From positions 1,860,001 to 1,924,000 of the forward strand of contig BLAL01000215.1 in assembly GCA_015698045.1 (NCBI GenBank): a stretch of 64,000 bases of DNA, read 5' to 3'. Origin of the DNA: Rhizophagus clarus. Taxonomy: Eukaryota; Glomeromycota; Glomeromycetes; Glomerales; Glomeraceae. A program made the position numbers and the translations under genes. The first letter of the stretch is position 1. Each line of letters begins with the position of its first letter. Below are positions 36,016 to 46,675 of this stretch, one piece after another. The notes beneath the pieces are model-generated. The model ran no database searches and was not told the origin of the DNA. It worked only from the letters and a program-made list of their open reading frames with translations.

Positions 36016-38142
36016 TTAATTAGAACCAGCTTTACTAGCTGAGTCCGAGGAAGATGAAGAAGAAGCAATGGATCCAATAAAACCGCTAATAGAGTTGACA
36101 AGCATATCCAATTTGTTTTCAATAGCTGAATGCTTCGCATTAATGGCTTGAATTTCGTCGTGAGTTTGGGTGGAGGGGGGAGCCATATGAGAAGTAGAAG
36201 ACAATGAGGAAATATCAGGGATATCAACAGGAGCGGAGATGGGAGCTCTAACTGGTCGCGAAGGAATGAAACCAGGAGATAAGGGGTTGAGAGTTGTTTG
36301 TACGGGCGAAACAGCGGGTCGAGGAGAGACCTGTTTAACAGTAGGAGCGGGTATAGCCGGTGCGTCTATGAGCATCTCAGAGGTCTGACTAGTGGTTGGG
36401 ATGTCAGGCGGGGGTAGCAAGCCAAGATGTTGCTCAATACGACTCATACGTCTATCATTGAGTTCTAAGGCTGTGATACGATCCCGAACTTCAGCCATGT
36501 CTTGTTGGAGAGATTTCAACAAGGATAAAATATTAGCAGCCTCGTGAGGAGACATAGTAGTAGCTTGATTGGGTGTTGAGAGAGGAGGGGGAGAACGTAC
36601 GACCGTAGAAAAAGATACTGAACGGTCACGTTTATCATTGGATTTAGAGCGATCCCAGCAAGGATTGTTATTAAGTCGGATGTTAGCCAAGGGTTTTTGA
36701 GGTTGGGAGGATCGAGAGTTACCAGGACCTTTTGATCGCGAGCGTGAACGAGAACCTGAGCGTGAACGCTCTTTAGTTCTGGTAGGTTGGTTGATATTGA
36801 AACGTTCTCTAAGTGCAGCCACTGGGTTCCTTCCCCTAGAACGACCTCGATCTTGGCGGCTTGGGCACTGAGAGGGGGCACAGCCTAATTTACCACATCT
36901 GTGGCAAAGTTTATTGGTATTGTCAGGGAGGTTCCATTGTAATGTATGGCCTCGGAAACCAATGATTTGTTCCATAGCGGCATCCATGGTTTCTTGAGAA
37001 TTGAACGTGACATAAGCCCAACGTTTGGGTTTATAGGAATTCAGGGAAAGGGGAACGTTGACAGCCTTAGCACCAAGATCTCTTGTGAGAGGAGCCAGGT
37101 CGATATCCTTGGTGTTAGGAGGTAATTGCGTGAGCGTAGCAACAAAAGCTTGGCGGGAGGATTTCTGATCGACTGTGTAATGACACGGAGTCATCCGGAG
37201 GCAGGTGGAGAAGCAGTAGACGGCCCATTGGGTGTCAAAGCGAGTGATAGAAAGGGCAGAATCATAGACAATTCTGGCTTGTTGTACTTTGGCATTTTTC
37301 CTGGAGTAAACTCGACAGGATTGAATATTACCGAATTTCTTGAAATAAGACATGATATTGTCTTTAGTTAAGAAGAAAGGAATATCAGTAACTTGGATGG
37401 CTCGGAAGTCCTCATCACTCCGGAGCTGCTTAGGATCGTGGGCATGAAATACAAGATCTGGGAACTGTTGGTGAGCAGCACCAACGCAGGCATCACGGGC
37501 CTCCTTGGATTGGAAATGAATAACGAGGCGTTTGGCATCACCAGAACCAGTCATTCTAGCTTTACCAGTGTACGATTCGTACATTTCTAAAAAGGTATTG
37601 TTGACGGCATCAATCAATGCCTTATTGGTAGTGAAGTTCTTTAAGGTTTCAGGGGCTGAGTTAGGGGCAGCCGCAGCTTGAAAATCATTTCTGTCGATGG
37701 AGAAGGTTGGAGATTGAACAAGGAATTGATCAGCTGGAGGATCATTATCAGTAGCCTTATCAGGCGACGCGTTAAGGGGGGATGCAGGAGTCGTTGTTCT
37801 AGCATGCATGGACGCGTTGAGTCCCTCAGACGCGTTATCGTTAGGCGCAGAAAGAGCCGCAGCCATATTCAGGTGGGAGGAGAGAGAAGTCGAAGCAGTA
37901 TTATTTTCTTTAGGAGGAGAAGAGAGACCTTCTACTTCAACGTCAGCCGCTATGTCGGCGACGATATCTTCATCCATAGCTTGTTCAGAGATGGTACGAG
38001 AGCGTTTTTGTTGGACAGTGTTCTCACCGTCAGAACCAGAGTTATCAGAGTTGTTATTATCTTTTTTCCGTTCTTGGCGGCTGGCCTTCCTACTATTAGG
38101 ATTAAAGGAGCCGCGGCCTCGTCTAGCAACGTTATTAGGCAT
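36016..38142 (-). CDS. LINE copy A ORF1: RNA-binding Gag-like protein, 708 aa
   Basis: Intact frame. Residues 1-150 are disordered and acidic/Ser-rich after a basic start (RRGRGSFNPNSRKASRQERK). Two RRM-like segments follow: AIQVTDIPFFLTKDNIMSYF at about 253-300 and LTQLPPNTKDIDLAPL at about 327-395. Then come a zinc knuckle CHRCGKLGCAPSQC (C-x2-C-x4-C-x4-C, a Cys in the usual His position), an Arg-Ser repeat tail, a coiled segment (MAEVRDRITALELNDRRM) and a Ser/Pro-rich end. Such ORF1 products coat LINE RNA and chaperone its annealing. Very similar to the product of copy B. Confidence 0.9.
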   Translation of the reverse strand: MPNNVARRGRGSFNPNSRKASRQERKKDNNNSDNSGSDGENTVQQKRSRTISEQAMDEDIVADIAADVEVEGLSSPPKENNTASTSLSSHLNMAAALSAPNDNASEGLNASMHARTTTPASPLNASPDKATDNDPPADQFLVQSPTFSIDRNDFQAAAAPNSAPETLKNFTTNKALIDAVNNTFLEMYESYTGKARMTGSGDAKRLVIHFQSKEARDACVGAAHQQFPDLVFHAHDPKQLRSDEDFRAIQVTDIPFFLTKDNIMSYFKKFGNIQSCRVYSRKNAKVQQARIVYDSALSITRFDTQWAVYCFSTCLRMTPCHYTVDQKSSRQAFVATLTQLPPNTKDIDLAPLTRDLGAKAVNVPLSLNSYKPKRWAYVTFNSQETMDAAMEQIIGFRGHTLQWNLPDNTNKLCHRCGKLGCAPSQCPSRQDRGRSRGRNPVAALRERFNINQPTRTKERSRSGSRSRSRSKGPGNSRSSQPQKPLANIRLNNNPCWDRSKSNDKRDRSVSFSTVVRSPPPLSTPNQATTMSPHEAANILSLLKSLQQDMAEVRDRITALELNDRRMSRIEQHLGLLPPPDIPTTSQTSEMLIDAPAIPAPTVKQVSPRPAVSPVQTTLNPLSPGFIPSRPVRAPISAPVDIPDISSLSSTSHMAPPSTQTHDEIQAINAKHSAIENKLDMLVNSISGFIGSIASSSSSSDSASKAGSN

Positions 38143-39379
38143 ATTCGAGGACTTTTGGATAGGGAAAACTATAAGTTTTAATGAAAAAGTGTTAGCTAAA
38201 AAAAATGGACAGAGTGATCAGTGGAAAAAGGTGCGCAGATCGTTAGAATTTAAATTCAAATTAACCAATCTATTTAATTGAATCAGAATAAATAGAATAT
38301 TTCAAACGAGGGTTTCTGGGCAACAGTGCAGCCAAAAGTGGAGGAATCTCGTCAGAGATTACCATGTAAGTAAATAAATAAAATTACATTCATATAAATT
38401 AAATGTATTTATCGAATATTCAAACTGATTTTGATATTTAGAATTATGTCCTTTATTGTAATGGTAACCTTGGGCAGCGGCTGTGAATGCGTACTGGCCA
38501 AAAATATTATCGCGAATTTAAAACGAGATTTTAGGAGAGGTCGGGTAATTATACTATAATAAAATTTATAATTAATATTTACGTTTATGTTTTAAATTTG
38601 ATAATTTTAATCAATTTTAGTCACACGTGATGATCGTAGGAGAAGGAGAAACTTACCTACGTATCATAGAAGATAATTATTTTTATTTTTTTATTTATTA
38701 AGTGAGTAGCTAGGCCCAGTCCGTACCAAATATCGGCTGGAGACTCACGTTTTTTTTGGGCTGTGACTGATACTGACGTCCATGCCATACAGCCTGGGTA
38801 CTATTTTATAAAATATTAGTGAACAAGTATCAAATGTGTATTTTTTTATTAAGTTATAATAAAAATTAGAATTTACTTTAATTTTAACATAAAAATTGTA
38901 AATAATAAAAAATTCGTAAATAAAAATAAATTTGTTTTCCCAAACTTAAAAAAAAGGTGTTTATATAAAAGAAAAGGTGTTTATATTATTTTTGATTATT
39001 CAATAGTATCACATGCCCCTTGTATATGTTCTACTGCATACGCAGCTTTAATGATCAAATAGTAATATTAAATTTTCGAAATATTTTAACCGTAATATTA
39101 CGCAGGTTTACAGTCTCGTAAATTTTTGAAATATTTCAACCGTAATATTACACAGGTTTACAGGTTCATAAATTTGCAGAATATTTTGACCGTAATATTG
39201 CATAAATCTTACGATATTGAAAACTTGCGTAATATTTTGACCGTAATATCATATAAATCTTATGAAATTGTAAACTTATGTAATATTTTGAAATTTTTCA
39301 AAATATTATGCCATAAACTTTCGTAAACTTACAAAATTGTAAACTTATGCAATTTTTTGCCCTATAAAATTTCCTGATG
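38143..39379 (-). promoter_or_regulatory. LINE copy A 5' region with promoter-like tandem repeats
   Basis: Not coding. The 5'-most 330 bp contain about five units of roughly 58 bp with ATTACGG/AAATATTTCAAAAATTTACG motifs, then unique sequence shared with copy B up to ORF1. LINEs carry internal 5' promoters, so promoter function is inferred. Copy B has about nine units, so repeat number varies. Confidence 0.7.
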
Positions 39380-39447
39380 ACTTATATCAAAAAGTAATTG
39401 TAAATAATTTTTCTTATTATATATATATTATAAAATAAATTACCTAA

Positions 39448-41500
39448 GAGAAAATTTATTTCTCACCCGGGTGATTTCTCACCCCCTTATTATGTAATAA
39501 ATTTTGATTGGCTGATGAAACTTTATACGGCCAAACTGCCACTATTTGTTTACGCCTTTTTTAGGTTTTTTAGTTTCGCGTCGAAAAATACATGGGTATC
39601 AGCTATCAGGTATGTCGCTTCTTTCTTTTTTATTTTTTATTTTATTTTTTGTCGTTTCTAATTTCTTTTCTTTCTTTCTTTTAGGTTTTGGGCTCCTACG
39701 ATTTCGCGCTCAAAGGTATGATTTTTTCGTTTCTTTAATTCTTTTTTCTTTTTTCTTTTTTGATTTTGTTTCGTTTTTACTAACTTTGTTTCAATTTTTT
39801 TTTTCTTTATGGGTGTCTTTATTTTTTATATTCGTTCTCTTTATTTTATTTCCCTTTTATCTTTGTCTTTATCCCCTAATTTCCTTTTTGTTTTTGTATC
39901 CTTTCATATTTGTATTTCCTTTCATTTTCATTTCATTTTTCATTTCGTTTCTGCTTTCTCTTTCGTTTTTCCCTTTCGTTTTTTTCATTATCTTTCATTT
40001 CCACTTTCCCTTTCCTTTTGTTTCCATTTCCCTTTCATTTTTTCCTTTCGTTTCCGCTTTTCCTTTCATTTTTTCCATTATCTTTCGTTTCCGCTTTCCC
40101 TTTCCCTTTGTTTCCATTTCCCTTTCATTTTTTCCTTTCGTTTTCACTTTTCCTTTCGGCCTTTCCCTTTGTTTCCGTTTCCCTTCATTTTCTCCTTTTG
40201 TTTCCGCTTTCCCTTTCATTTTTTCCATTATCTTTCGTTTCCGTTTTACCTTTCCCTTTGTTTCCGTTTTCCTTTCATTTTTTCCATTATTTTTCATTTC
40301 CGTTTTCCCTTTCCCTTTGTTTCTGTTTCCCTTTCATTTTTTCCTTTCGTTTCTGCTTTTTCTTTTTCCCCTTCGTTTTCTCTTTTGTTTTGTTTTTCTT
40401 TTTGTTTTTATCTTCATCCCCCTTATCTTGTTTTCCTTCACTTTATTTCATTTTCTCCCTTGTCCCTTTATTTTACCTTTCGTTTTCGACTTCGTCTCTT
40501 TATTTTCGTTTCATTTTCTTTTGTTTTCATGCCCTTTCATTTTTATACACAATTTTGTACCATTAATGTCCCATGATTTTGCGAATCCAGAACGCTAGAA
40601 AATCAAGTGATTAAAATATAATTTATCAATGCCGTCGATAAAAAATTAGCATCCAACGTAATAATTTGGTTTTATACTGTATTACAAATCTTGATCCACG
40701 GATAGGGAAAATAGCGATTATTCTTTCAATTTCATCTTTATCTCTTTCAATCTCGTTTTTCTTTTCAGTTTTGTCTTCGCTCCTTTTATCTTTATTCCTT
40801 CGCCCTTTTGTTTTTTCCTGGATTTTTCTACTATGCCGAATCTCTTTGAAAATGAGGTAGGTGTTCGGTTTCATTTCAAATTTTTTTTTTTTAATGTATT
40901 CTCTTATAATCATTACTAACAAATTTTACTCCCACCTTTCATCTTCATTTTATTTTTTGATTTTGTTTTCTTTTGTTTTCCCCTTTCATTTTCCCCTTAT
41001 CGTCCACTTTCCCTTTCGTTCTCCCTTCTGTTTTCGTTTCTTTTTCCTTTTATTTCTCTTTCTTCGTCTCCCTTTCTTTTCGTTTTATCTTTTCCATCAA
41101 TATTCTTTTTCTTTTCTTTTTGATCTTGTCTCCTTTTTCTTTTCACCTTTGTTTTGTTTCCCTTTTGTTTTCATTATTTATCATATCTTTTTTTGTCTTT
41201 TATCATCATTTTTATCATTATTATTGGGGTTTTGATGTTATTATTACTAGTTATATTAAAGATAAAAGTTTTGATTTTGAATAATTGCGTTTCATTCTTC
41301 TATTCAGTAAACTTTAAAGGAATAAAATAAAATGTTTCGCGAAAAAAAAAAAATTGTTACGTTACAGAATTTTTTAAACTGATAACGGAAAATTTAAGTT
41401 AAAAAAATCAGCCAATTAAAAATTAGTCAGTCAAAATATTAATCACGTGATAGGGGTGAGTAATATCAAATCTCACCCGGGGTGAGGAATAAATTCACCC
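39448..41500. mobile_element. 2.05-kb inverted-repeat transposon with pyrimidine-rich core
   Basis: Ends GAGAAAATTTATTTCTCACC and, inverted, GGGTGAATTTATTCCTCACC, each followed inward by a second TCACCCC-type block. An exact 9-bp duplication ATTACCTAA flanks it (39,439-39,447 and 41,501-41,509), which fits Mutator-like elements. No transposase. The interior is C/T-rich on the plus strand (repeats of TTTCCTTTCGTTTCCGCTTT) with long open frames rich in Phe and Ser that I regard as composition artefacts. Near the left end are TTTTTTAG|45 nt|GTATG and CTTTTAG|31 nt|GTATG modules. Confidence 0.85.
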
Positions 41501-41891
41501 ATTACCTAATATAATAAAAAATTTAAAGATTATAATAAAAGTTTGTTTAGTAAAATCTAAAATAATTTGCCTATTAATTATAGTAAATTTTAAAATTTTC
41601 AATTAACCTATAAATATATTATTTAAAATTTTATTTCATTTTTTCTATAAGTTTATTTAGGACTTGAAAGAAGGTTTTAAAACTATTATCTTTATTAATC
41701 ATTTTCAAAAATAGATTTTATAAAAAAAAGATTTTGTTAAATAAATCATTAATAATATTTAAAATCATTTTTGTCATTTTAAGTAAACTTAAAGAACAGT
41801 CAAAATTATATTTATCTAATAATTTTTGAGATTACATATTTATTAAAAAATTCTTTTCGTTATAATTTTTATTGTACTACAATCTGTTAGC
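41501..41891. other. AT-rich spacer with a recurring flank repeat
   Basis: About 41,640-41,790 resembles stretches at 43,871-44,080 and 46,299-46,515 (AAGTTTACTTAGA-like, TTTTGGTCTATTTAA-like, TTAAGTAAACTT). No gene. Confidence 0.5.
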
Positions 41892-43793
41892 TAGAATCTT
41901 GCTAATTTGCTCTGTAGGTGAAATCACCTAGGTGATTTCACCTATAAATAATTTATCAAAATCAGGTGATTTTACATGTATAAAAAATTTTTAATAAATT
42001 TAATAGTACGCAAATCTTTATTAATTAATTTTAAAATTTAATTGGCTAAAATTTATTGTAAATTTCAATATTGTGTACGTAAAAATTTAATGATCTTAAG
42101 AATATTGTCTGGTCAATGTATTGCTAATTTGGCAATAATTTTCTGTACAAAAAAAATAACAAAATTTATTATATTGAACTATGATTTTATTTCTTTAAAT
42201 CCTGTTTATCAAAGTTAATATTTTTATTTTTAACATAACTAGTAATGATAATAATGATACAAAAAAGAGAAGCCTAACAATTATGATAATAAGAGAAAGA
42301 AATAATGGAAATAATATTAGAAACAAATAATTGGAGATAACGAAAATGATAGGAGACGAAATATATAGTAAAAAAAAAAAAGATAGTGAAAAGAAGAGGG
42401 AAAGAATGTGAAATAAAAGAAACAGAATCGAAAACAAAAGAAATAGGGACAAAATGAAAGGGGATAGAAATAAAAATAAAAATAAAAAGATAATAGGAAG
42501 GGCAAAAAAAAAGAAAAAATGACAAGAAGAGGATAAAAAAATGAAAGGATGACAAAAGGAAGATGAACAAAATGAAATGATGATGATAAACGAAGAGATG
42601 ATAAGAAAGGAATGAAAAGATGAAAAGATGATGAGAAGAAGAAATGAAAAGATGACAAAAATAAATGATAATAAAAACAAAATAATGATAAGAATGAAAT
42701 GATAAAGATGAAATGATAATTGATGATGCGGACAAAATGATAATTGATGATGAAGACGAAATGATAATTGGTGATAAGAACAAAATGATAATTAATGATG
42801 AAGACGAAATGATGATTGATAAGAATGAAATAACAATGAGGACAAAATGGTAATGAGGATGAAACGATCATGAGAATGAAAAAAAAAGGAGCGATAATGA
42901 AAAAGAAGAAAGTGAATAAAAACAAGAAAAAATAATTAGTAAAAATGAAATATGAAAATGAAATTGAAAAAAAAGATAAGAAAAAATGCCATACCTTATT
43001 CACAAAACTAAGACCTAAAAAAAACAAAAGGAGGTGAAATGATAAGGATGAAATGAAATTAATGATGAGGATGAAATGATAATTAATGATGAAGACGAAA
43101 TGATAATTGGTGATAAAGATAAATGAAACAATAATCGATGATAAGGATGGACAAAATAGGCAAAATGGTGATGAGGATGAAACGATCATAAGAATGAAAG
43201 GAAAAAGAAGCGATAATGAAAAAGAAGAAAGTGAATGAAAACAAAAAGAAAAAGGGAATAATTTAATGAAAAATAAACCATAAAAAAAAGAAAAAATAGT
43301 TAGTAAAAATGAAATATGAAAACGAAATTGAAAAAAATGATAAGAAAAAAATGCCATACCTTGTTCGAAAAACTAAGACCCTAAAAAAAAACAAAAGGAG
43401 GAAAAAAAAAGAAATAATATACTATCATTTAATGTAAACCTGGAAGAGATTAAAGACCTAAAAAGAAAGGAAAATAATAAATGGAAAGGAAAATGAAAAC
43501 AAAAAGAACAACAAAAAACAATATACCTTTGACACAAAATTAAAAGAGCTTAAAAGGCCTAAAAAGAAAAGAAAAAGGAATTAGAAATAACTAGAAAGAA
43601 AAGTGAAAACAAAAGAAGGAAAAAAATCATACCTCGAAACTGAAAAACCTAGAAAAAAAAATAAATAATTTAAAAATTAGAAATTAATCAGGTGATATCA
43701 CTTGCCAGATTAAATCACCTATATCGAAATAAATAAATTATAAAAATCAATTAGGTGATATCACCCAAGTTATATCACCCCCGGTTAAAACTA
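41892..43793 (-). mobile_element. Arm 1 of large inverted duplication: pyrimidine-rich module element
   Basis: Bounded by palindromic ends GGTGAAATCACCTAGGTGAT at 41,929 and GGTGATATCACCCAAGTTAT near 43,760. It matches 44,203-46,051 in reverse. The plus strand is purine-rich with AATGATAATTGATGATGA repeats. On the minus strand it contains the module series described for arm 2. No transposase frame. Confidence 0.85.
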
Positions 43794-44202
43794 GTTATAA
43801 TCATAAATTTATATTAATATATAAATTTATATTAATATATTGACTTTTAAAATTAATATCTAAATATAATTTTGACAGCTTTGCAGATTTACTTGAAGAG
43901 ATAAAGTCACTTTTAAACATCTTTTTTGGTCTATTTAACTAGAAGATCCTTTTTTGTTAAAACAACAATTAGTAAAAAATAAAATTAGTCATTATATTTA
44001 AAGTTAAAATGGTATTTTAAAATCATTTTAAATCTTAAGTAAACTTGCAAAATGAATAAAAATACAGCTATATTAGGATTTTGAAAGTTTTATTTTAGTA
44101 AGAAAGATTTTAAATTTACTTTTAAAATTTACTGTAATTTAATTCAAATTTGACATTTGTTTTTTATATATTAGATTTGTGATATAGCTAACAGATTATA
44201 AC
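43794..44202. other. Spacer between the inverted arms
   Basis: About 400 bp, AT-rich, containing one copy of the flank repeat also seen near 46,300-46,515. It ends with AGCTAACAGATT, the reverse complement of the sequence directly left of arm 1. Confidence 0.6.
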
Positions 44203-46051
44203 TAGTTTTAACCAGAGTGATATAACTCGGGTGATATCACTTGATTGATTTTTATAATTTATTTATTTCGATATAGGTGATTTAACCTGGCAAGTGATAT
44301 TACCTGATTAATTTCTAATTTTTAAATTGTTTATTTTTTTTCTAGGTTTTTCAGTTTCGAGGTATGATTTTTTTCCTTTATTTGTTTTCACTTTTTTTTC
44401 TAGTTATTTCTAATTCCTTTTTCTTTTTTTTTTTAGGCCTTTTAAGCTCTTTTAATTTTGTGTTAAAGGTATATTGTTTTTTGTTGTTCTTTTTGTTTTC
44501 ATTTTCCTTTCCATTTATTATTTTTCCTTTTTTTTTAGGTCTTTAATCTCTCCCAGGTTTACATTAAATGATAGTATATTATTTCTTTTTTTTTCCTCCT
44601 TTTATTTTTTTTTAGGGTCTTAGTTTTTCGAACAAGGTATGGCATTTTTTTCTTATCATTTTTTTCAATTTCATTTTCATATTTCATTTTTACTAACTAT
44701 TTTTTCATTAAATTATTCTCCTTTTCTTTTTGTTTTCATTCACTTTCTTCTTTTTCATTATCGCTCCTTTTTCCTTTCATTCTTATGATCGTTTCATCCT
44801 CATCACCATTTTATCCATTTTGTCCATCCTTATCATCGATTATTGTTTCATCCATCCTCATCACCAATTATCATTTCGTCTTCATCATTAATTATTATTT
44901 CATCTTCATCATCAATTTCATTTCATCCTTATCATTTCATCTCCTTTTGTTTTTTTTAGGTCTTAGTTTTGCGAACAAGATATGGCATTTTTTCTTATCT
45001 TTTTTTTAATTTTGTTTTCATATTTCATTTTTACTAACTATTTTTCTTGTTTTTATTCACTTTCTTCTTTTTCATTATCGCTTCTTTTTTTTCATTCTTA
45101 TGATCGTTTCATCCTCATTACTATTTTATCCTCATTGTTATTTCATCCTTATCAATCATCGTTTCATCTTCATCATCAATTATCATTTCGTCCTTATCAC
45201 TAATTATTGTTTCGACTTCATCATCAATTATCATTTTGTCTGCATCATCGATTATCATTTCATCTTCATTATTTCGTTTTTATTATTGTTTTATTTTTAT
45301 TATCGTTTATTTTTGTCATCTTTTCATTTCTTCTTCTTATCATCTTTTCATTTTTTCATTCCTTTCTTATCATCTTTTCATTTATTATCATTCTTTCATT
45401 TTGTTCATCTTCCTTTCTTGTTATTCTTTCTTTTTTTTTGCCCTTCCCATTATCTTTTTATTTTTATTTCTATCTCCTTTTATTTTGTCCCTATTCCTTT
45501 TATTTTTGATCCTGTTCCTTTTATTTTGCATTTTTTCCCTCTTCTTTTCACTATCTTTCTTTTTTTTACTATATCTTTTGTCTCCTATCATTTTCGTTAT
45601 CTCCAATTATTTTTTTCTAATATTATTTCCATTATTTCTTTCTCTTATTATCATAATTGTTAGGCTTCTTTTTTTTGTATTATTATTATTATTACTAGTT
45701 ATGTTAAAGATAAATAATTGTAAAAAATATTAACTTTGATAAACAGGATTTAAAAAAATAAAGTCATAGTTTAATATAATAAATTTTGTTATTTTTTTTG
45801 TACAGAAAATTATTGCCAAATTAGCGATACATTGACCAGACAATATTCTTACGATCATTAAATTTTTATGTACACATTTACAATAAATTTTAGCCAATTA
45901 AATTTTAAAATTAATTAATAAAGATTTGCATACTATTAAATTTATTAAAAATTTTTTATACATGTGAAATCACCTGATTTTGATAAATTATTTATAGGTG
46001 AAATCACCTAGGTGATTTCACTCATAGAGCAAATTAGCAAGATTCTAAATT
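44203..46051 (+). mobile_element. Arm 2 of large inverted duplication: pyrimidine-rich module element
   Basis: Inverted copy of 41,892-43,793, including about 20 bp of non-element flank on each side (TTAGCAAGATTC at the outer end), so it is a segmental duplication and not two independent insertions. Plus-strand modules: TTCTAG|GTTTTTCAGTTTCGAG|GTATG (exon-like 44,346-44,361), TTTTAG|32 nt|GTATATTG (44,437-44,468) and TTTAGG|about 21 nt|GTATGG (44,616-44,636). The first resembles the first module of the 39,448 element. Confidence 0.85.
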
Positions 46052-46675
46052 TATATATTAATATAAATTTATATAATAATATAAATTATAAAAAATTTTC
46101 TTTTTTATAATTTTGCTGCGCCGCACATGTGGCTTACATTCAGGACGTGCCGAAGCTGGAGGTAGTTGCATCATACGCGTTTCGCGTAGCATGTCTGCAG
46201 GTTTTATGGCAAATAATAGCGCAGCAAAAAATGCAAAAATCAAAATTTTTCTTATACACTTTAACATATAGATATAAAAGTTGTATAATAGATGTAATTT
46301 TAGCTGCTCTGCAAGTTTATCAGAGTGCTAAAGGAAGTTTTAAATGTCACTTTTGGTCTATTCAAAGTAAAACATTTTTTTTGCAAAATCCCATTTTAGA
46401 AATGATCGGCAAAGACGGTAAAATCAATTGCTTATATGTAAAGTCAAAAACGGCCTTAAAATCTGTCTTTCTAATTCTAAGTAAACTTTCCGAGCGGGTA
46501 AAAATACATTTAGTATAAAGTTTTAAAAGCTCAATGACAAAAGGAAGAATAGTTATTTCTTTTTTTCAAAATTGCTGCGCCACAAACCTGTCAGAGATTC
46601 CAGATATGCCCTCGCGTAAACAGGCGAAGTAGCAACTGGTTACCCTTCATTACTCGTCCATTCCAAATAGAGACT
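46052..46675. other. Spacer and NUF2 5' region
   Basis: Contains a GC-richer island at 46,115-46,205, two copies of TTGCTGCGCC (about 46,113 and 46,572), the flank repeat at 46,299-46,515 and then about 110 bp of NUF2 promoter/5' UTR. A minus-strand 69-codon frame (46,058-46,267) starts with a hydrophobic signal-like segment; it is treated as a weak candidate only. Confidence 0.45.

Larger units (their letters stand above)
30058..39379 (-). mobile_element. Full-length non-LTR retrotransposon (LINE) copy A
   Basis: About 9.3 kb with 5' region (39379-38143), ORF1 (38142-36016), a 48-nt gap, ORF2 (35966-30330) and a 3' UTR ending in GAATTTAAATT. The same order, spacing and boundaries recur in copy B on the other strand. 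The 5' end starts CATCAGGAAATTTTATAGG in transcript orientation. Only one disabling stop is seen in the enzymatic part of ORF2, so this copy is recent. Confidence 0.93.

Noticed and set aside
38700..38820. Possible tRNA-like fold in the LINE 5' region
   Set aside because: Some paired stretches (CCCAGTCC, GGCTG) but no cloverleaf, no T-loop consensus and no CCA-adjacent stem.
39546..41284. Long overlapping open frames rich in Phe, Ser, Leu and Pro on the plus strand
   Set aside because: They arise in several frames at once from C/T-rich simple sequence inside the inverted-repeat element and show no domain or ordered composition.
42195..45733. Long hydrophobic-looking frames in both arms of the inverted duplication
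   Set aside because: Same pyrimidine-rich composition effect; the frames mirror each other in the two arms, and splice-like signals interrupt them.
46129..46518. 129-codon plus-strand frame upstream of NUF2
   Set aside because: Half of it lies in a repeat that also occurs near 43,900 and 41,700 without an open frame; no recognisable domain.
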